Assembly (NCBI RefSeq): GCF_037042905.1
Contig: NC_087252.1
Span: 35,791,556 to 35,855,555, forward strand
Source of the DNA: Lytechinus pictus
Lineage: Eukaryota > Echinodermata > Echinoidea > Temnopleuroida > Toxopneustidae
Length of the DNA stretch: 64,000 nt
Direction of reading: 5' to 3'
Position 1 is the first letter of the stretch. Each line of letters begins with the position of its first letter. Positions 45,206-57,706 of the stretch are shown in pieces. The notes below the pieces were generated by a model. That model searched no databases and was not told the origin of the DNA. It was given only the letters and a program-made list of their open reading frames with translations. The position numbers were made by a program, and so were the translations under genes.

Positions 45206-46384
45206 GATATATATCAAATAGGCCTATTTGGCTGGTCAATGATTTGAACTGAGATAAATATCGATAGTATCATTTAAAATAATGATAATATATTATAGAT
45301 TTGGTATACATGATCAAGGCGGCAAATAAAATAATAAATAATGATGATGAGCTTATAATTATGAGCTAATTTCTTGAAGGCATTCAGTGGAAATTGATGT
45401 AGTCGATTGACATGGGCCTGTGTTGCATGGGCCTGTGTTGGAAAGTGTCTGAAATCTTGTACCATAATGTCATTTCCCCTTTGTTGCTTCGGGGACACAA
45501 TATACGGATGCCTTAATAATGCAATGAGCCATATAGGTATACTGGCCAATCAAACGAAATTTACCGATTGCTCAATCAGAAACCAGGTTCCAAAAAGTAT
45601 ATCTTCTCCTTTGAATTGGACAGCGTGTGAAATATTCGTGTTGGTGGCCCGTTGATTATGAAAATGTATCTAATGGGCTGGATGCACTAATTTGGCTTGA
45701 TTATTTCTGCAGTGGTGAAGAGGTAACACCGAATACTGAAATAAGAATAATAAATAATAAAAATGATAAGAGAAGTTATAGTCTAAAATGGAACAGATTA
45801 TTTGAAGCTTATTGAATCTGGTTTTGAAATATTGTCGAAGTTGCAACACGCACATATATGCAGATGATATTGCATCGCTGGTTGGGGTTATACTGTAAGG
45901 AATTGGAAAATAGCAGTTATAAATGAAACATAAGGAGCAGGACTAATGATTACTCTGTGAAGGCGGTTTAAGATGTTTCGGGAAGCTGCTCGTTTTGTAT
46001 AAAGCTAACAATTTAAGTACGCGTATATTGGGAGCTATGATAAAGAGGGCGAAGGATATATATATTTTATTTGTTGTTTCTGAATAAATGGTACAACTCC
46101 ATAGGCATTTAGGGGGTTCAATTGAGCCCCCCCCCCCCAATACTGGTGAGGATTGTAATCTTCCAAATTATTTAATATGCTTTTCACTAGTGCTTGTGTG
46201 TTTGCAATAGATGAAGAAATGTTCATAACCTCTGTTATATACGTCCTTCGGTTTTCGGGCCTACAAGGTGCGAAGAGGGACAAGAGTGATAAAGTGAAAA
46301 GGATAGCAGAGGGACAGACCCGTTTTGGTACTAGATATAGAATTTGGTGTTCTGCCCAGGCTTTTTTCTTCTTTTCTTTTGCAG

Positions 46385-46433
46385 TGCCGGATCTTTGGAT
46401 GAAAGGGATTCAAGTGGGTTACTGCGAGACAAG
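46385..46433 (+). other. Candidate 49-base internal exon
   Basis: Strong acceptor (ttcttttcttttgcag) and donor (GTAGGC). Two frames are open: one reads SLDERDSSGLLRDK, the other PDLWMKGIQVGYCETR. Neither joins in frame to the membrane-segment reading of the next candidate exons, so it may be a 5' UTR exon or belong to a different transcript. Confidence 0.35.
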
Positions 46434-46633
46434 GTAGGCTGGCAGGAAAGTCTGATGACAATTAGACCTACTATCGTATGATCTAGAACGCTCCAAGTCT
46501 GGCTGCCAAAGAGTTCCCCTTTGGTTGGATCTATTTCCTGACCAGTTAGCTTAGAGTCCATAGTAAAGGATGTCATTTTGGGGCGTTAATACGCTCTTAT
46601 AATAAATAGAACTGAACTGTGTATTGTTGCCAG

Positions 46634-46696
46634 CAATGACACTAATTGGAGCAATGGTCAACGTCTTCATCTTCATAGAACTAATTTACCGACAAG
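46634..46696 (+). CDS. Candidate first coding exon of a small membrane protein
   Basis: The acceptor gtattgttgccag is followed two bases later by ATG (46636), reading MTLIGAMVNVFIFIELIYRQ, a hydrophobic helix, and ending in phase 1 before GTGGTT. That phase fits the exon at 51301. The donor is mediocre and the intron would be 4.6 kb, so the call is tentative. Confidence 0.25.
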
Positions 46697-46699
46697 GTG

Positions 46700-47300
46700 G
46701 TTTTAATACGTATTCCTAGGAATAGAGGTTTTTCTTCAGTCAAAAAACTGGTGAACAAACATTTTAGCCTTCAAGCAACAGGGAAAGATCATATTTGAAA
46801 CACCATGATACAGTGGGCTGTCTTGAATGATGAGTTCATATAATATGAGGATGAATTCGTCATGATTTCAGTTTCAGACTTTTTATGAGGTCCCCCATAT
46901 TGTTCACTTGGATGGGATTGGAACTTGAACATGTTGAACATATGAAGAAAGCCCTTTGTACGTATGCTCTTGCCAACAAGAATGGAACATATTGTTCAGG
47001 ATAAGCATATATGAATGTATCAATGTATAAGGCACTTCAAATTTTATTCATTATCGTTTGAAGGACTACTTGTTCGGATGTTATTTAATTTTTTAAATAA
47101 ATAATTATTTCATGGATGTGGTGAGGATGATAAAACAATAAAAAGGCAGTCATGTTTTACGTTGATATGTGAAAACATTATCGAAATGATTCATCCCGGG
47201 TAAAATTCCAGTTTATGTTAACTGGTTCTTAGTTTAACAGCATATTTAATTGAGGAGTGTAGCTCTAACCGAGTAGTCCTGATCGGGAAGGTTTCATATT
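46700..47300. other. No recognised feature
   Basis: AT-rich sequence with no repeat boundary or coding motif seen. Confidence 0.4.
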
Positions 47301-47301
47301 C

Positions 47302-48055
47302 AAATTAGTTTTAGTGCCTTCAATTATCATGATTATACTCCATGTGTTATATGGGGTTATTCTGTGGATATTACGCAAGCTTTCAGTTTTTATTTTATCT
47401 CATTTCAACAGAACAATTTACAAAATCCATTATAATCCATTGGTTGGATTTTAATTGATCGATTGTCTACAATTGAATTATATTTGTGCATAGGGTTAAA
47501 TCATGCACTGTTATAAATGGCAAATGGGGCAACAAGAAAATGGCAGTACCTCAGTGCGGCATGCATTGCTGGTTTAGCAATGTTGGGATGCTTCTATGTG
47601 TTAACTATATGGTCAAACTGATGGCGTTCGGCCATCAAATTAGTTTTAGTGCCTTCAGTTATCATGGTTATACCCCATTATCCAATGGGGTTATTCTGTG
47701 GATGTTACTCAAGTTTTCAGTTTCAGATTTTATTTTATCTCATTTCCAACAGAACAGTATACAAAATCCATAAAAATACAATTATAACTCAGGAACGGTA
47801 TGATATGTATTTGTTGGAATTAAGTGTGAGGTGACTAGCTAAATGCCGTGGTTGGATTTTATTGATCGATTGTCCACAATTGAATTATTTGTGTGCATAG
47901 GGTTAAATCATGCACTGTTATAAATTTATGGCAAATGGGGCAACAAGAAAGAGGCAGTACCTCAGTGCGGCATGCATTGCTAGTTTAGCAATGTTGGGAT
48001 GCTAGTATTTGTTAATTATAAGGTCAAACCGATGGCGTTCGGCCACCATTGATAC
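47302..48055. repeat. Two-copy tandem duplication
   Basis: 47302-47636 and 47637-48055 share attagttttagtgccttca, ggggttattctgtggat, tttattttatctcatttc, gggttaaatcatgcactg and gatggcgttcggcca in the same order. The second copy has extra bases around 47770-47840. Confidence 0.85.
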
Positions 48056-49250
48056 CTTATCAAAATTGGTGATGCAATGAATTTCAATTTTGAAGCTTGC
48101 AATAGGTTTGTATCAAAACCATAATACTTAAAATTGCATATTATCTTGTCTTCCTTCATATGTTTTGTTTAGTTTTGTGCATGGTAATCAGACTTTAATT
48201 GTGAAGGAAGTTCTGACACGGTTTATGTTTAATGTATTTCTATTGGGGGATTGTTTCCAACAACTGAATACATAGAAGTGTTTTCCATGCTCTCATTAAA
48301 CTTGAGATGGATATTCGTTCATATACTTGAATTGAATATTTCTATCTGGTTTTTAAATGTCATTTCATGCTTGTTTAAAAGGGGGCTGGTATGTTGGTCA
48401 AGGATAGAAAGCAGGTATTCTGAAAAGAAAAGAAAAAAAAAATAATAATATCTAGAGGCAAAGAATGCAAGCCTTCAGGTAATTGTGTCATGGAAGACAG
48501 CGACGTCAAAGGCTGTACAAAGATGTATATTTTTGATTCATTTAAATTTATTGATGGAGGGCTTGGAGGCCTTCTTGATTATGCATGATAACTGATTTAG
48601 CTTGGCCAGCTAACACAAAACTGGAGTAAATTATGAACGAAGGCTTAAAAATGAATAAAGTGTTTTGGCGGCCGATCATATATATAAAATATATTCTCGT
48701 TTGGCGGTAATTTGTCAAATTATGCCGCCTAAACACCGTTGTCATAACATATATTGGCATGGAATATGTTCTTTAATCCACAATGGTCACTTTTGCAAGG
48801 TGTGTAAAGCAGTGAATGATATTTTAGCCTCTAGTTATTAGATTTTCCACTCTGATGCCATGTACGTTGATTAATATTTCATATTGAATCGGGTCCTCAT
48901 TCGGTACCTAGACGAAGGGGATTTATTTATAACTTTACATAGTACTTTAGGAACGCAATTGTAATTTGAATGTAAGGGTGTCACGCTCGAACTTTCAGTT
49001 TAGGCCTCACCTGATCTCATAGGCGGGGAGGCTGGTATTCTGTATACATTTATATTTTTCGTGAAATTTTGGCCTCACCCAAGTTCTCATGCGGGAAGGC
49101 TGGTATATATATGTATATTATATGATATAAGTATGCCATCTGTAATCCACCGATTTGCCGATAGCTCATACATGTAGTTAATAGCTGTGCTGGTATTCCT
49201 GTCCGGCTAGCAGAGAACCAGTGGGAAAGCAGCCGTGAAATTTAACGTTG
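48056..49250. other. No gene; minor internal repeats
   Basis: A short direct repeat around ggcctcac and ggaggctggtat occurs near 49005 and 49072. Nothing else is recognised. Confidence 0.4.
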
Positions 49251-49281
49251 AATTTTCTGGGAGGGGGGCCTTCTAGCCGGG

Positions 49282-49310
49282 GGTTTAACCCCCCTTCGGG
49301 GAGCTAAACC
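49282..49310. other. GC-rich nested stem-loop
   Basis: GGTTTA pairs with TAAACC and, inside, CCCC-TTC-GGGG forms a tight hairpin. It is followed about 120 bases later by an AATAAA near 49433. It could be a 3'-end structure, but no gene is tied to it. Confidence 0.4.
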
Positions 49311-49486
49311 AAGGCTATCGGTTGGTTCCAGACATACATGAATGTAAGTCTCTAATCAGAGGTATTCATATCCATGTTTTATACTTATGTGATTGTGACA
49401 CCAGATTCGGAAAAGTGTTCATCTCTATTGAATAAAGCCACGACATAATCGCATATTATTTTGTTTTGTCATTTTGTTTGCCGAGT

Positions 49487-49771
49487 ATAATGTATTTTAA
49501 AGACGACTCGGCGATTTAAAATGATTTATAGGTCGGCGAACAAAGCCAGGTCATGAAGGTGTTTGTAATTAGGAATGGCGCGGTTGACGAGTGATACGTC
49601 ACAATGGTGCGCCAGACGGTATTGTTTATGCGCACAATGACAATAATTTATACTGGGCGCAAGGAGCGCACATATTTTGGCGCGCGCGCCTAGGTGAAGG
49701 CGCGAAAAATCCTTCATTTTAGTCTTGGCTTTCAACGGAGATAAACGTCCAAAATATTCGCTTGTAATTTT
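49487..49771. repeat. CpG-rich ~285-bp dispersed repeat, copy 2
   Basis: Near-identical to 41639-41924. Similarity starts and stops sharply (ataatgtatttt on the left, cttgtaatttt on the right) with unrelated flanks, as for a recent transposition or duplication. Confidence 0.75.
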
Positions 49772-49992
49772 CCCACCTCCTCCCCAACAACCATCCATGT
49801 AAATGTTACGTTTGGGTCAAACAATGTTGGAATGTTTAAACACATGCAATGGGGAAGGTCGAGAATGAAGATACTCTAGGTATCATTCAGAGTTGATTTG
49901 TGTTTTATTGGAGTGTACTCTGCTGTACATGTAGCTCTCTCTCTCTCTCCCTTGGTGAAAGTTCATTGACGTCGTGTGACCTTTGAACTTAA

Positions 49993-50591
49993 AGGGGAAT
50001 CCAGCCTTGGTCATAAAATGTTGTGTTGGGAAGGAGAAAAATTAATTAAACAGAATGGTGAAAGTTTGAAAGAAATCGGACAAGCAATAAGAAAGTTATA
50101 GCTGCTTTAAAACTGAGATCACTAATACTATGTAGATTTCAAATTGGCAACTGGGTAAGTAAATTATGACAAGGGACAAGGACAACTTTCCCATAGGCCA
50201 TGTACTTTACTATCAGGGATTAGTGGTTTTCTCCTAAGTGCCCATTCCCCTGGGGCAGTAATCTAAATATAACCCAGGTAGTATATTTTTTTTTATGTCC
50301 TCATGAAAGAAAAATATAATTTGAAATAAAACTTTTGGGAAAAATGACATTTTAGCCATAATATGTATTGGAGTACATGGAAGAGTAGTCCTTGCCCTAC
50401 ATCACTATGACATCACATATGCGGCCAATTTGAAGTCTCCATGGGTAAAGTGATTACCAATATTTACAACTTTTAAAAATTCATAACTTTCTTGTTGTTT
50501 GTCCAGTATTGTTCAAATTTTCACCTATCAACCTGTCTGATTTTTCGTTTCCTTATAAAAAACATTTTTTTTATTTGGGTTGGATTCCCCT
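49993..50591. mobile_element. 599-bp TTAA-flanked MITE (Kolobok/piggyBac-like)
   Basis: Flanked by TTAA at 49989-49992 and 50592-50595. It starts AGGGGAATCCAGCC and ends GGTTGGATTCCCCT. Inner parts are also partly complementary (aagaaagttat near 50088 and ataactttctt near 50482). No transposase is present. TTAA targets are used by piggyBac and Kolobok, and I cannot choose firmly between them. Confidence 0.85.
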
Positions 50592-50599
50592 TTAATCAT

Positions 50600-51300
50600 G
50601 TGACCAAACCTTAGGCAAGACGATCGGTGATACGTATGTCCAAGTTTCATTAACTAGGTCCATATACTTTCAAAGTTATGGTGACATCTCAAAAACTTAA
50701 TCTTTGTTAAGATTTCAATATTGACGACGCAGCCTTCCCCATCGTCGTATTGAAGTCGTAAAAACGGCGCCTACATGTAGTTCTTGCTCTGCTATGCAGT
50801 CGAGACAAAAGTAAGTTCACCCTGATGTTAAATTGATTTTAAAAGTAGAAAAAAAATATTGGGGAAGGTTTGATGAAAAATAACATAAATTTAAAAAAAC
50901 AAGTTATCGTTATTTTCTTTTACTTTATGACGTCACAGACGATCATTTCATCTATTATTTTATGGGACATAGATTCCCCAAATTGTCTTCTTTTTTAAAG
51001 GTAAAAATGAATAAATTCGTGCAGTGGATATATCACTAGCAATATCATTTCACGCCGTCTTTCAAAAGAAAAATGCTTTCATGTTCCATATTTCATGGTA
51101 TGGGGAGCTACTCGCATATGACGTCACAAAGACGCTCTCATTCGTTGATGGATTTCCATGAAGTTTTCACAATTGTTAAATGGTTTCATTAAAACAACGT
51201 ATCGTCTTAATGAGCTTCCTTTTTCTGATATGCTTTCAACTATGCCTCATTTGCACATACTACATCATTGAGTATTCAATAATGATTTAATTTCTTTCAG
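50600..51300. other. No recognised feature before the candidate exon
   Basis: AT-rich, probably intronic if the exon at 51301 is real. The word tatgacgtca recurs near 50926 and 51117. Confidence 0.4.
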
Positions 51301-51384
51301 GAGGTGGAACGGTTTTCAAAGTATTTTTGTCGGTTCTCGTTGTACTCGCTCCATTTGCCGTCGCTTGGTATATGAGCAACACCG
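51301..51384 (+). CDS. Candidate transmembrane exon
   Basis: After the acceptor aatttctttcag the phase-1 frame reads GGTVFKVFLSVLVVLAPFAV then AWYMSNTG, a good single transmembrane helix. It ends before a weak donor GTTTGT. In phase it can join the helix exon at 46634-46696. The TVFK-helix pattern recalls the first helix of VMA21-type V-ATPase assembly factors, but the match is by eye and weak. Confidence 0.4.
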
Positions 51385-51504
51385 GTTTGTATTACATTTC
51401 TCTCCTTTTCCAAATCACAAGACCTACCAATTCCAAATGTCATTTTAATGCAGTTACATTTATATAATACATGATTATAAGATGTATTAATAATGACATT
51501 GATA

Positions 51505-54500
51505 TATTTTTTTTTTGCAGGAGTTTCTGCATTTTATTCATAAATCAATAACAAATGGGAAAAAACCTGATACAATAACAATGACCTAGATGAGTACAGT
51601 TTTGTTTGACAATCGAAAATATAAATAATGTATAAGACTGAAAACTACATAAATGAAGCATGTAAAATAGTAAAGTGGGGAAAATGCAGGGGCCAGCTAT
51701 AATAAGCAGGTTATAGCAGGTAACTGCTTGAAATAATAGCAGCCATGAGGGAGGGCTACATGGGAACAGCAATAGGTTATAAATAAAATTCGATAAAATG
51801 ATGTCACAAAATTAAAAGTATGAAACTTTCTATATTTAACGGGGAGAGATAAGATCAAGTTTTTAAAAAGTGCGAGTGAGTGCAGGTGATTCATTTAAGG
51901 ATACTTAGAAATAAGAAACTTTTTCAATGAAGCTTTAAAAGAAATAAGAGACGCGGACTGTTTAAGTTATGTGGCAAGGCATTCCAAATATTCGGACCAT
52001 GGTGGCGAATTGTTTTATGAGTGAGTAATATTCTGGGGTTGGTTAAGTGGATATCTGTTGAATAACGCATTGGATAAGTATTTATGTCTTTGTTATAAAA
52101 AAAAATTGCGAAATTGAATGGTATTTGTAGAAAATTTAAACATAAATATGGCTATTTGGTATGTGTTAATATGCTCAATTTGCAATGTCTTTAAGTTGTG
52201 AAATATTGGATTAGTGTGTGCAATTTAATGTGAAAGTGTACAGATGCAAAGTGTTTATTTTAAGACGAAATATCGTTTCTATTCTCGACTTACTACTATA
52301 CCCCCAAACAATGTTGCAGTAAGATAAATGGGATAAGATGAATGACTTGTAAAGCATAAATAATGAATTTTTTTTTAGATATAATAGTTCAATCTATATA
52401 AGATCCCTATCCCTCTGGATGTCAACATACAAACATTGCGAATGTGACTGTTCCAAGTCAAATTTGAATCAATAAAAACACCTAAAAATTTGGTTTCTTG
52501 TTTTTATTGATGGGAATATCATCAATAAAAATGTTTAGAAACTTGTGTTTACTTTGAATGTGGTGAAAATACATAAAATTTGTTTTGCTTATATTCAAAG
52601 AGAGCTTATTAGCTCTAAACCACATTTATAATTTATTCAATTCTAATTTAAGTGTTGCATGGAACAAGTATATTTAAGTCTTTGTGTGAATAGAATATAT
52701 TTGTATCATCTGCAAATAAAACAAACGTTAATTTTATAGATGCATTCACCATGTCATTCATATATGTAAAAAATAACAAGGGACCTAAAATATGTTCCTG
52801 TGGTACTCTACATTTCAACGTGGAAATATTAGATGATTTATATTTAAAACAAACATAATGGCGTCGATTGCTTAAGTAATCTTTAAAACAAGCGAGAACC
52901 ACCCCCCCCCCCTTACTCCATATTTCATTAATTTACAAAGTAAAATGCGATGATCCATGGTATCGAATGCTTTCGATAATCCATAAAAACCCCAACAGTG
53001 CGTTTCTTTTTAGATAAAGAATCATAAATATTCTCACATAATTGCAAAATTGCAAGGTCCGTTGAATGATTATCTCTGAAACCATATTGATAAGGAATCA
53101 ATACATCATTGCTGTTCAAAAAAAAAGAATATAAACACTTATAAACTATTCTCTCAAGTATTTTAGAGATACCCGGTAATAAAGATATTGGACGATAGTT
53201 TGAGATAAGACATGGATCATCTTTTTTATATATTGGAATTATTTTTTGAAATTTTCAGTAGATCGGGGAAAATACCACAAGAAAGTAAACGATTGAAAAT
53301 ATGCGAAAGTGGGGAGGCTATAAAATAAATGATTTTTTATCAAAAGTTGGATGCTTATACCATCATGCCCACAGGATTTGGTCGGTTTCATGGACCTAAC
53401 AATTTCTGAAATCTCGTTAGTATTTGTTGGATTGAAAAATAAAGAATGTTCTGGAAAATCGTTTAAATATTCAGAAAAGTCATCATCATTAGATTTATTT
53501 TAAAGCTAGTTTTGGGCCATAATATTCAAGAAATTATTAAATGCATTAGCAACATCAATCGGGTCTTGCATTTTTTACCATTGTTTACGAAATTAACGTT
53601 ATAACATGTTTGCTTTTTCTTACCTAATATTTATTTTATAGATTTCCATAATGTATAATCATTATCTTTATTATTTTCAATTTTATCTGAAAAGTAAGAT
53701 TTGCGAGCTTGGCGTATAACTGATGTTAATTTGTTGCGGTATTTTTTGTATTTATTTATATTTTGAGTTGTAGGCGATTTAATTGATATTTTATATAATC
53801 TATTTCTAGTAAATATGGATTTGATTATACTCTTCTTTTTATTCGATTTCATTTTTATTAATGGCACATTTTTTCGTAATAATAAAGAAGTTTGTCCAAA
53901 AATCTTTTATAAGAGTCATTAACATTATGTTCAAGATGAATATCTTGCCAAGATTCTTCAGCCAAATCTACCTTCAAGGAATCAATACTACGATGTGTTT
54001 CTTTCCTTTGCATAGTGTTTCACTTGTCGTAGCTTTGAGTTGGTGTTTGTCGTTTGGATACATCGCAAAAATAGGTAGATGGTCTGAAATGTCATAGTAA
54101 ATTATTCCATTAATGTTATTATCAAGTGCGTTAGAAAAAAATATCAAGTATTGTATTGGATACGTTTGTAATTCTAGTAGGTTTATTTATTAGATCTTGA
54201 AGTCCGAAAGATGATTATAAATTTGTAAAATGTTGACCGACTGTATTGTAGGGAAATGATAGATCAATGTTAAAGTCGCCCATGATATGAATATATTTGT
54301 TTTCACGCGAAATTGAATCAAGACTGGCTTCCAATTCATTAAAAAATGTTTTAGCTAAACTGATTGGGGGTCTATGAAATAACACCTATTATTTTATTTG
54401 TATTTTAAGCGTTAGTAATTTCTATGAATAAAGATTCTATATTTTCCAGCTCAATATCATGTCTTAGTTTGAAATTCAAATCTTTATGAATATAGAAAGC

Positions 54501-54835
54501 GACACCACCCCCTTACTTATTTTACGATCAATGTGGAGAAAATTGTCATTATCGATATTGAGAATGGGAGGTGACGTTGAATGCAACCAAGTCTCTGTGA
54601 GGCCAATGATTGAAAATGGAAATGTACCAAAAATGGATAAAAGTTCGCAAAGGCAAAGCGTATCAAAATTTGTCTGTAAGCTTCTAATATTTACGTGCAT
54701 TAAACTAAAGTAATCTGGAATAGAATTTGGAACTGCTTTGTTGAAAGCATTATTGAATTCGTTAGCTGTATAGTATTTACTTTGGGGTGAAAAGATTTCA
54801 GCATTCAGTAAATCTGTTGAATCAAGCATGAAAAA
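51505..54835 (-). mobile_element. Near full-length CR1/L2-like LINE, minus strand
   Basis: From the right: frame 54829-54476 is the endonuclease N-terminus (YFSLMHVNIRSLQTNFD, IIGLTETWL); 53867-53631 is the linker (KKYRNKLTSVIRQARKSYF); 53119-52928 has YGFRDNHSTDLAILQL; 52902-52648 has LGPLLFFTYMNDM and FVLFADDTNIF. The C-terminus near 52050 has RHHGPNIWNALPHNL. It ends with AATAAA and a poly-A tail (read as poly-T at about 51507-51516 on the plus strand). Many frameshifts and stops make it inactive. Confidence 0.9.
51521..51543 (+). other. Possible terminal exon made from antisense LINE tail
   Basis: The reversed poly-A tail of the LINE supplies a pyrimidine tract and gcag. Joined to 51384 it would add VSAFYS and a stop in frame. 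Because the acceptor is simply the complement of a LINE tail, it may be chance. Confidence 0.2.
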
Positions 54836-54954
54836 ACAATGTTTGGTATATGGCGAGTTGAAGAAATGGGTTTAGAGTGCTCGGGGTGTGCAAGTGCAAG
54901 AGGTGTAGGCTAACAGCAATGAATAAAGAGTCACGCAAAGGTGAACTTTGCGTG

Positions 54955-55085
54955 ACGATCTGACAGACTCGGGGGCGCAGGGACCTGGGAAGCGGGGGTG
55001 CTGGGGGTACCCCCAGAAATTTTCCTGGGGTGCTGCGTGTATTATTTTCCATAGGCAGCACCCCTACGAAATCAGGTTCCCTTTG
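54955..55085. repeat. GC-rich ~110-bp repeat, copy 1
   Basis: Shares agcgggggtgctgggggt, ggggtgctgc and tattttccataggcagcacc with 55440-55560. It is otherwise non-coding. The interval 55086-55440 shows no other feature. Confidence 0.65.
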
Positions 55086-55439
55086 TATTTTTTTTATTAT
55101 AATGTACATAATTATCACATCCGACAATCGCAAATCATTTACATAGTCTTTCACATATTTCAATAACACCCCTTTCATAACCAACCTGCCTATAACGCGA
55201 CTCAATCAAGCTCCAGCACTCCGATACAGACGTGGTCGCGCGCGATACGTGATAACCATAGTTTACACACTATACCATGACTACTCGATAGCAGGGAGGG
55301 ACATGGGTGTGGTTGGACTTAAAACTTCGAGGGTTTTATGTCGAATCAAGAGTGCGCGCGCCCGACCGCCCCTGTTTTGTATAAACAATTACAAGTCAGA
55401 CAATAGAAATCAAATTTCACAGTCTTTTTCGCCCTGCCC

Positions 55440-55560
55440 CATGCAGGCCCTTGGAAGCGGGGGTGCTGGGGGTGTAGCACCCCAAAATATTGGGGTGCTG
55501 CATGTGTTATTTTCCATAGGCAGCACCTCCTGGAAATCTAATGGTAAGTTGATGAATGAC
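55440..55560. repeat. GC-rich ~110-bp repeat, copy 2
   Basis: Second copy of the repeat at 54955, in direct orientation about 480 bases away. The interval 55561-55850 shows nothing further. Confidence 0.65.
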
Positions 55561-55853
55561 AGAAATGTAATGAAAATAAACGACGTTTTGCAGACCCCCC
55601 CTTCAGAATTTTCCGACACAGTACTTAAAATAGTGTTTACATTCACCCTTTTTCAGATCGGAATATCAAAAAAGCATGTTTTTTCACATACGCAGCTTGT
55701 TTTGGGGTTACTCCGGGCTTAAAATATGTATATCAAATACAATTTTATGAAAATCTGATAACAAATAGCTAATTTATTTAATTCTAAAGTTTAGCAATAG
55801 ATTATGAAAATGGTGATGTGCATGTCGTCATGAATATTTAATAGGTGGGTTGA

Positions 55854-56107
55854 CATGTGCGGAAATCTGTCCCCAAAGGTAGGGGGACCAGGGCCTGGAA
55901 AATTTAACAAGCAAAAAAAAAAGAAAAAAAAGGTTTTCACCCAAAATGTAAGGTCATTTAGTCCAAAAGGTATTATTTCGATTGTGAAGTGATGTATTTT
56001 TCTCTATGAAAGACCAAAAATAGTAGGGGGACATTTGATATTGTGTCCCCCTACTATTTTTGGTAGGGGGACACGTCCCCCTGTCCCCTTTGGGATTTCC
56101 GCCCATG
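55854..56107. mobile_element. 254-bp MITE with GCGGAAATC ends
   Basis: Starts CATGTGCGGAAATC and ends GATTTCCGCCCATG. The next inner bases (ccccaaagg and cctttggga, then agggggac and gtccccct) are also complementary. There is a strong internal hairpin around tccccctac at 56046-56075. The target duplication is unclear. Confidence 0.75.
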
Positions 56108-56289
56108 CAGGTTGAAGATATCACATCCCCACTATCCTGTTTCTTGTGTTATTACATGGAATCAAAATTGTTTCATTTTTCATACCAGTGTGAATGATAT
56201 GTCTCCCTTATAATTAAATAAGTTGCAGCAAAGAATGGTTTACTGACGGATGGTCTAATCATCAGATGGGCTGACAACATTCGGGCTAA

Positions 56290-56790
56290 ACCCACTTAGT
56301 CCAATTCTCTTTTGGTCTAATGACCACTTGGTGTAATAGCCAATTAGTCTAATGACCACTTGGTCTAATAGCCAATTGGTCTAATGACCACTTGGTCTAA
56401 TAGCCAATTGGTCTAATGACCACTTGGTCTAATAGCTACTTGGTCTAATGCCCAGTTGGGCTTATTGTCACTTGGTCTAATTTTCATTTGGTTTAATTGC
56501 CATTTCGTCTAATTTATTTTATTGTCACTTGGTCTAATTGCATTTGGTCTAATACCAGTTCGTCTAATAGTCGGTTGGTCTAATACTAGTTGGTCTAATA
56601 CCATTTGGTCTAATCCTCACTTGGTCCATCATTCATTTTGTCTATATTGCAGTTGGTCTAATGTACAGTTGGTCTAATCCTCACTTGGTCCATTATTCAG
56701 TTGGTCTAATTTCCACGTCGGCTAATTTCCACTTGGTCTAATTTTCAGATAGTCTAACATTCATTTCGTCTACATGCCACTTGTTCTAAT
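56290..56790. repeat. Minisatellite of 'cacttggtctaatgac' units
   Basis: About 28 units of 16-19 bases centred on ttggtctaat, with variable four-to-six-base spacers. Regular in 56330-56450 and decaying outward. Related to the words at 5640-7140. Confidence 0.9.
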
Positions 56791-56799
56791 TTGTAAAGA

Positions 56800-57160
56800 T
56801 TACATGGTGACTTGTTTTCAGTTTTCTGATGACATTTTTAAAGTTACTTTCCGCGCGCCGGCTTCGAATCTTCACACGCCCCCCCCCCCTTCGATTTGGA
56901 GTACAGTTAGAGAGACTATATCTCCATCCCCAAATTTTGAAAAAATATGGGAATTTTCAAAAGCCTGTGGAGATGAAAAGAAATCATTTGGGGAATAAAC
57001 AAACTTTTGGGATTTTTGACAGTTTTGGGGAAAAACAAAAATATTGCTATTTTTCTGTAAAATAACGCTATAATACGATCATAAAGTTGGAAAAATTATG
57101 ATGTTTATTTATCCACCACTATGTATATGATCTACTGTAGATAGTTAACGGCTGGCTTAA
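56800..57160. other. No recognised feature
   Basis: A C-run near 56880-56889 and AT-rich sequence. Open frames in two phases cross it without motifs. Confidence 0.4.
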
Positions 57161-57166
57161 CCCAAT

Positions 57167-57573
57167 CAGGGTTCCCAGCTTTTTGAGAAAACAAAAATCC
57201 CTGATTTTTCTCTGAAGAAGTTTAAAAATTCCGTGATAATTATTTAAACCCATTTCCAGTTTCTCATGTTTTCTAAGTTGTTGCAGCACATTACATGTAT
57301 TATTTTTTTGTTACATATACGTGTAGGCCTATTATTATTTTTAATCGTATGTACCAGTAGGCCTACTTGTACGGTAGCAAAAAAGGCTACACTAAAATAA
57401 ACACCATATCATGTCATTCAGTGAATGTTGTTTTAATTTACAACAAAATATAACAGAGTCTCACTGACTATCGTGCTTTCGACCTTTGGGCCGATCAAAA
57501 TTCCCTGATTTTACCCTGACTGGATAAAAAGGTTTTAAAAATCCATGATTTCCTTAATGGGCTGGGAACCCTG
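57167..57573. mobile_element. 407-bp hAT-like MITE with CAGGGTTCCCAGC ends
   Basis: Starts CAGGGTTCCCAGC and ends GCTGGGAACCCTG, perfect 13-base inverted ends of the hAT type. The next inner bases (aaaatccctgattttt and aaattccctgatttta) are direct copies of each other. The flanks do not show a clean 8-bp duplication. Confidence 0.75.
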
Positions 57574-57706
57574 ACAATCAATTTTAAGGAGGAGGGAGGA
57601 GGCGGGGAAGTAGAACAAAAACATAATGAAAAAATATATAAGATGAATGACTACTGTGGTGATAACTGATAAAGGTCTGCAAACGTAGACTATACTCTGT
57701 TATTAA

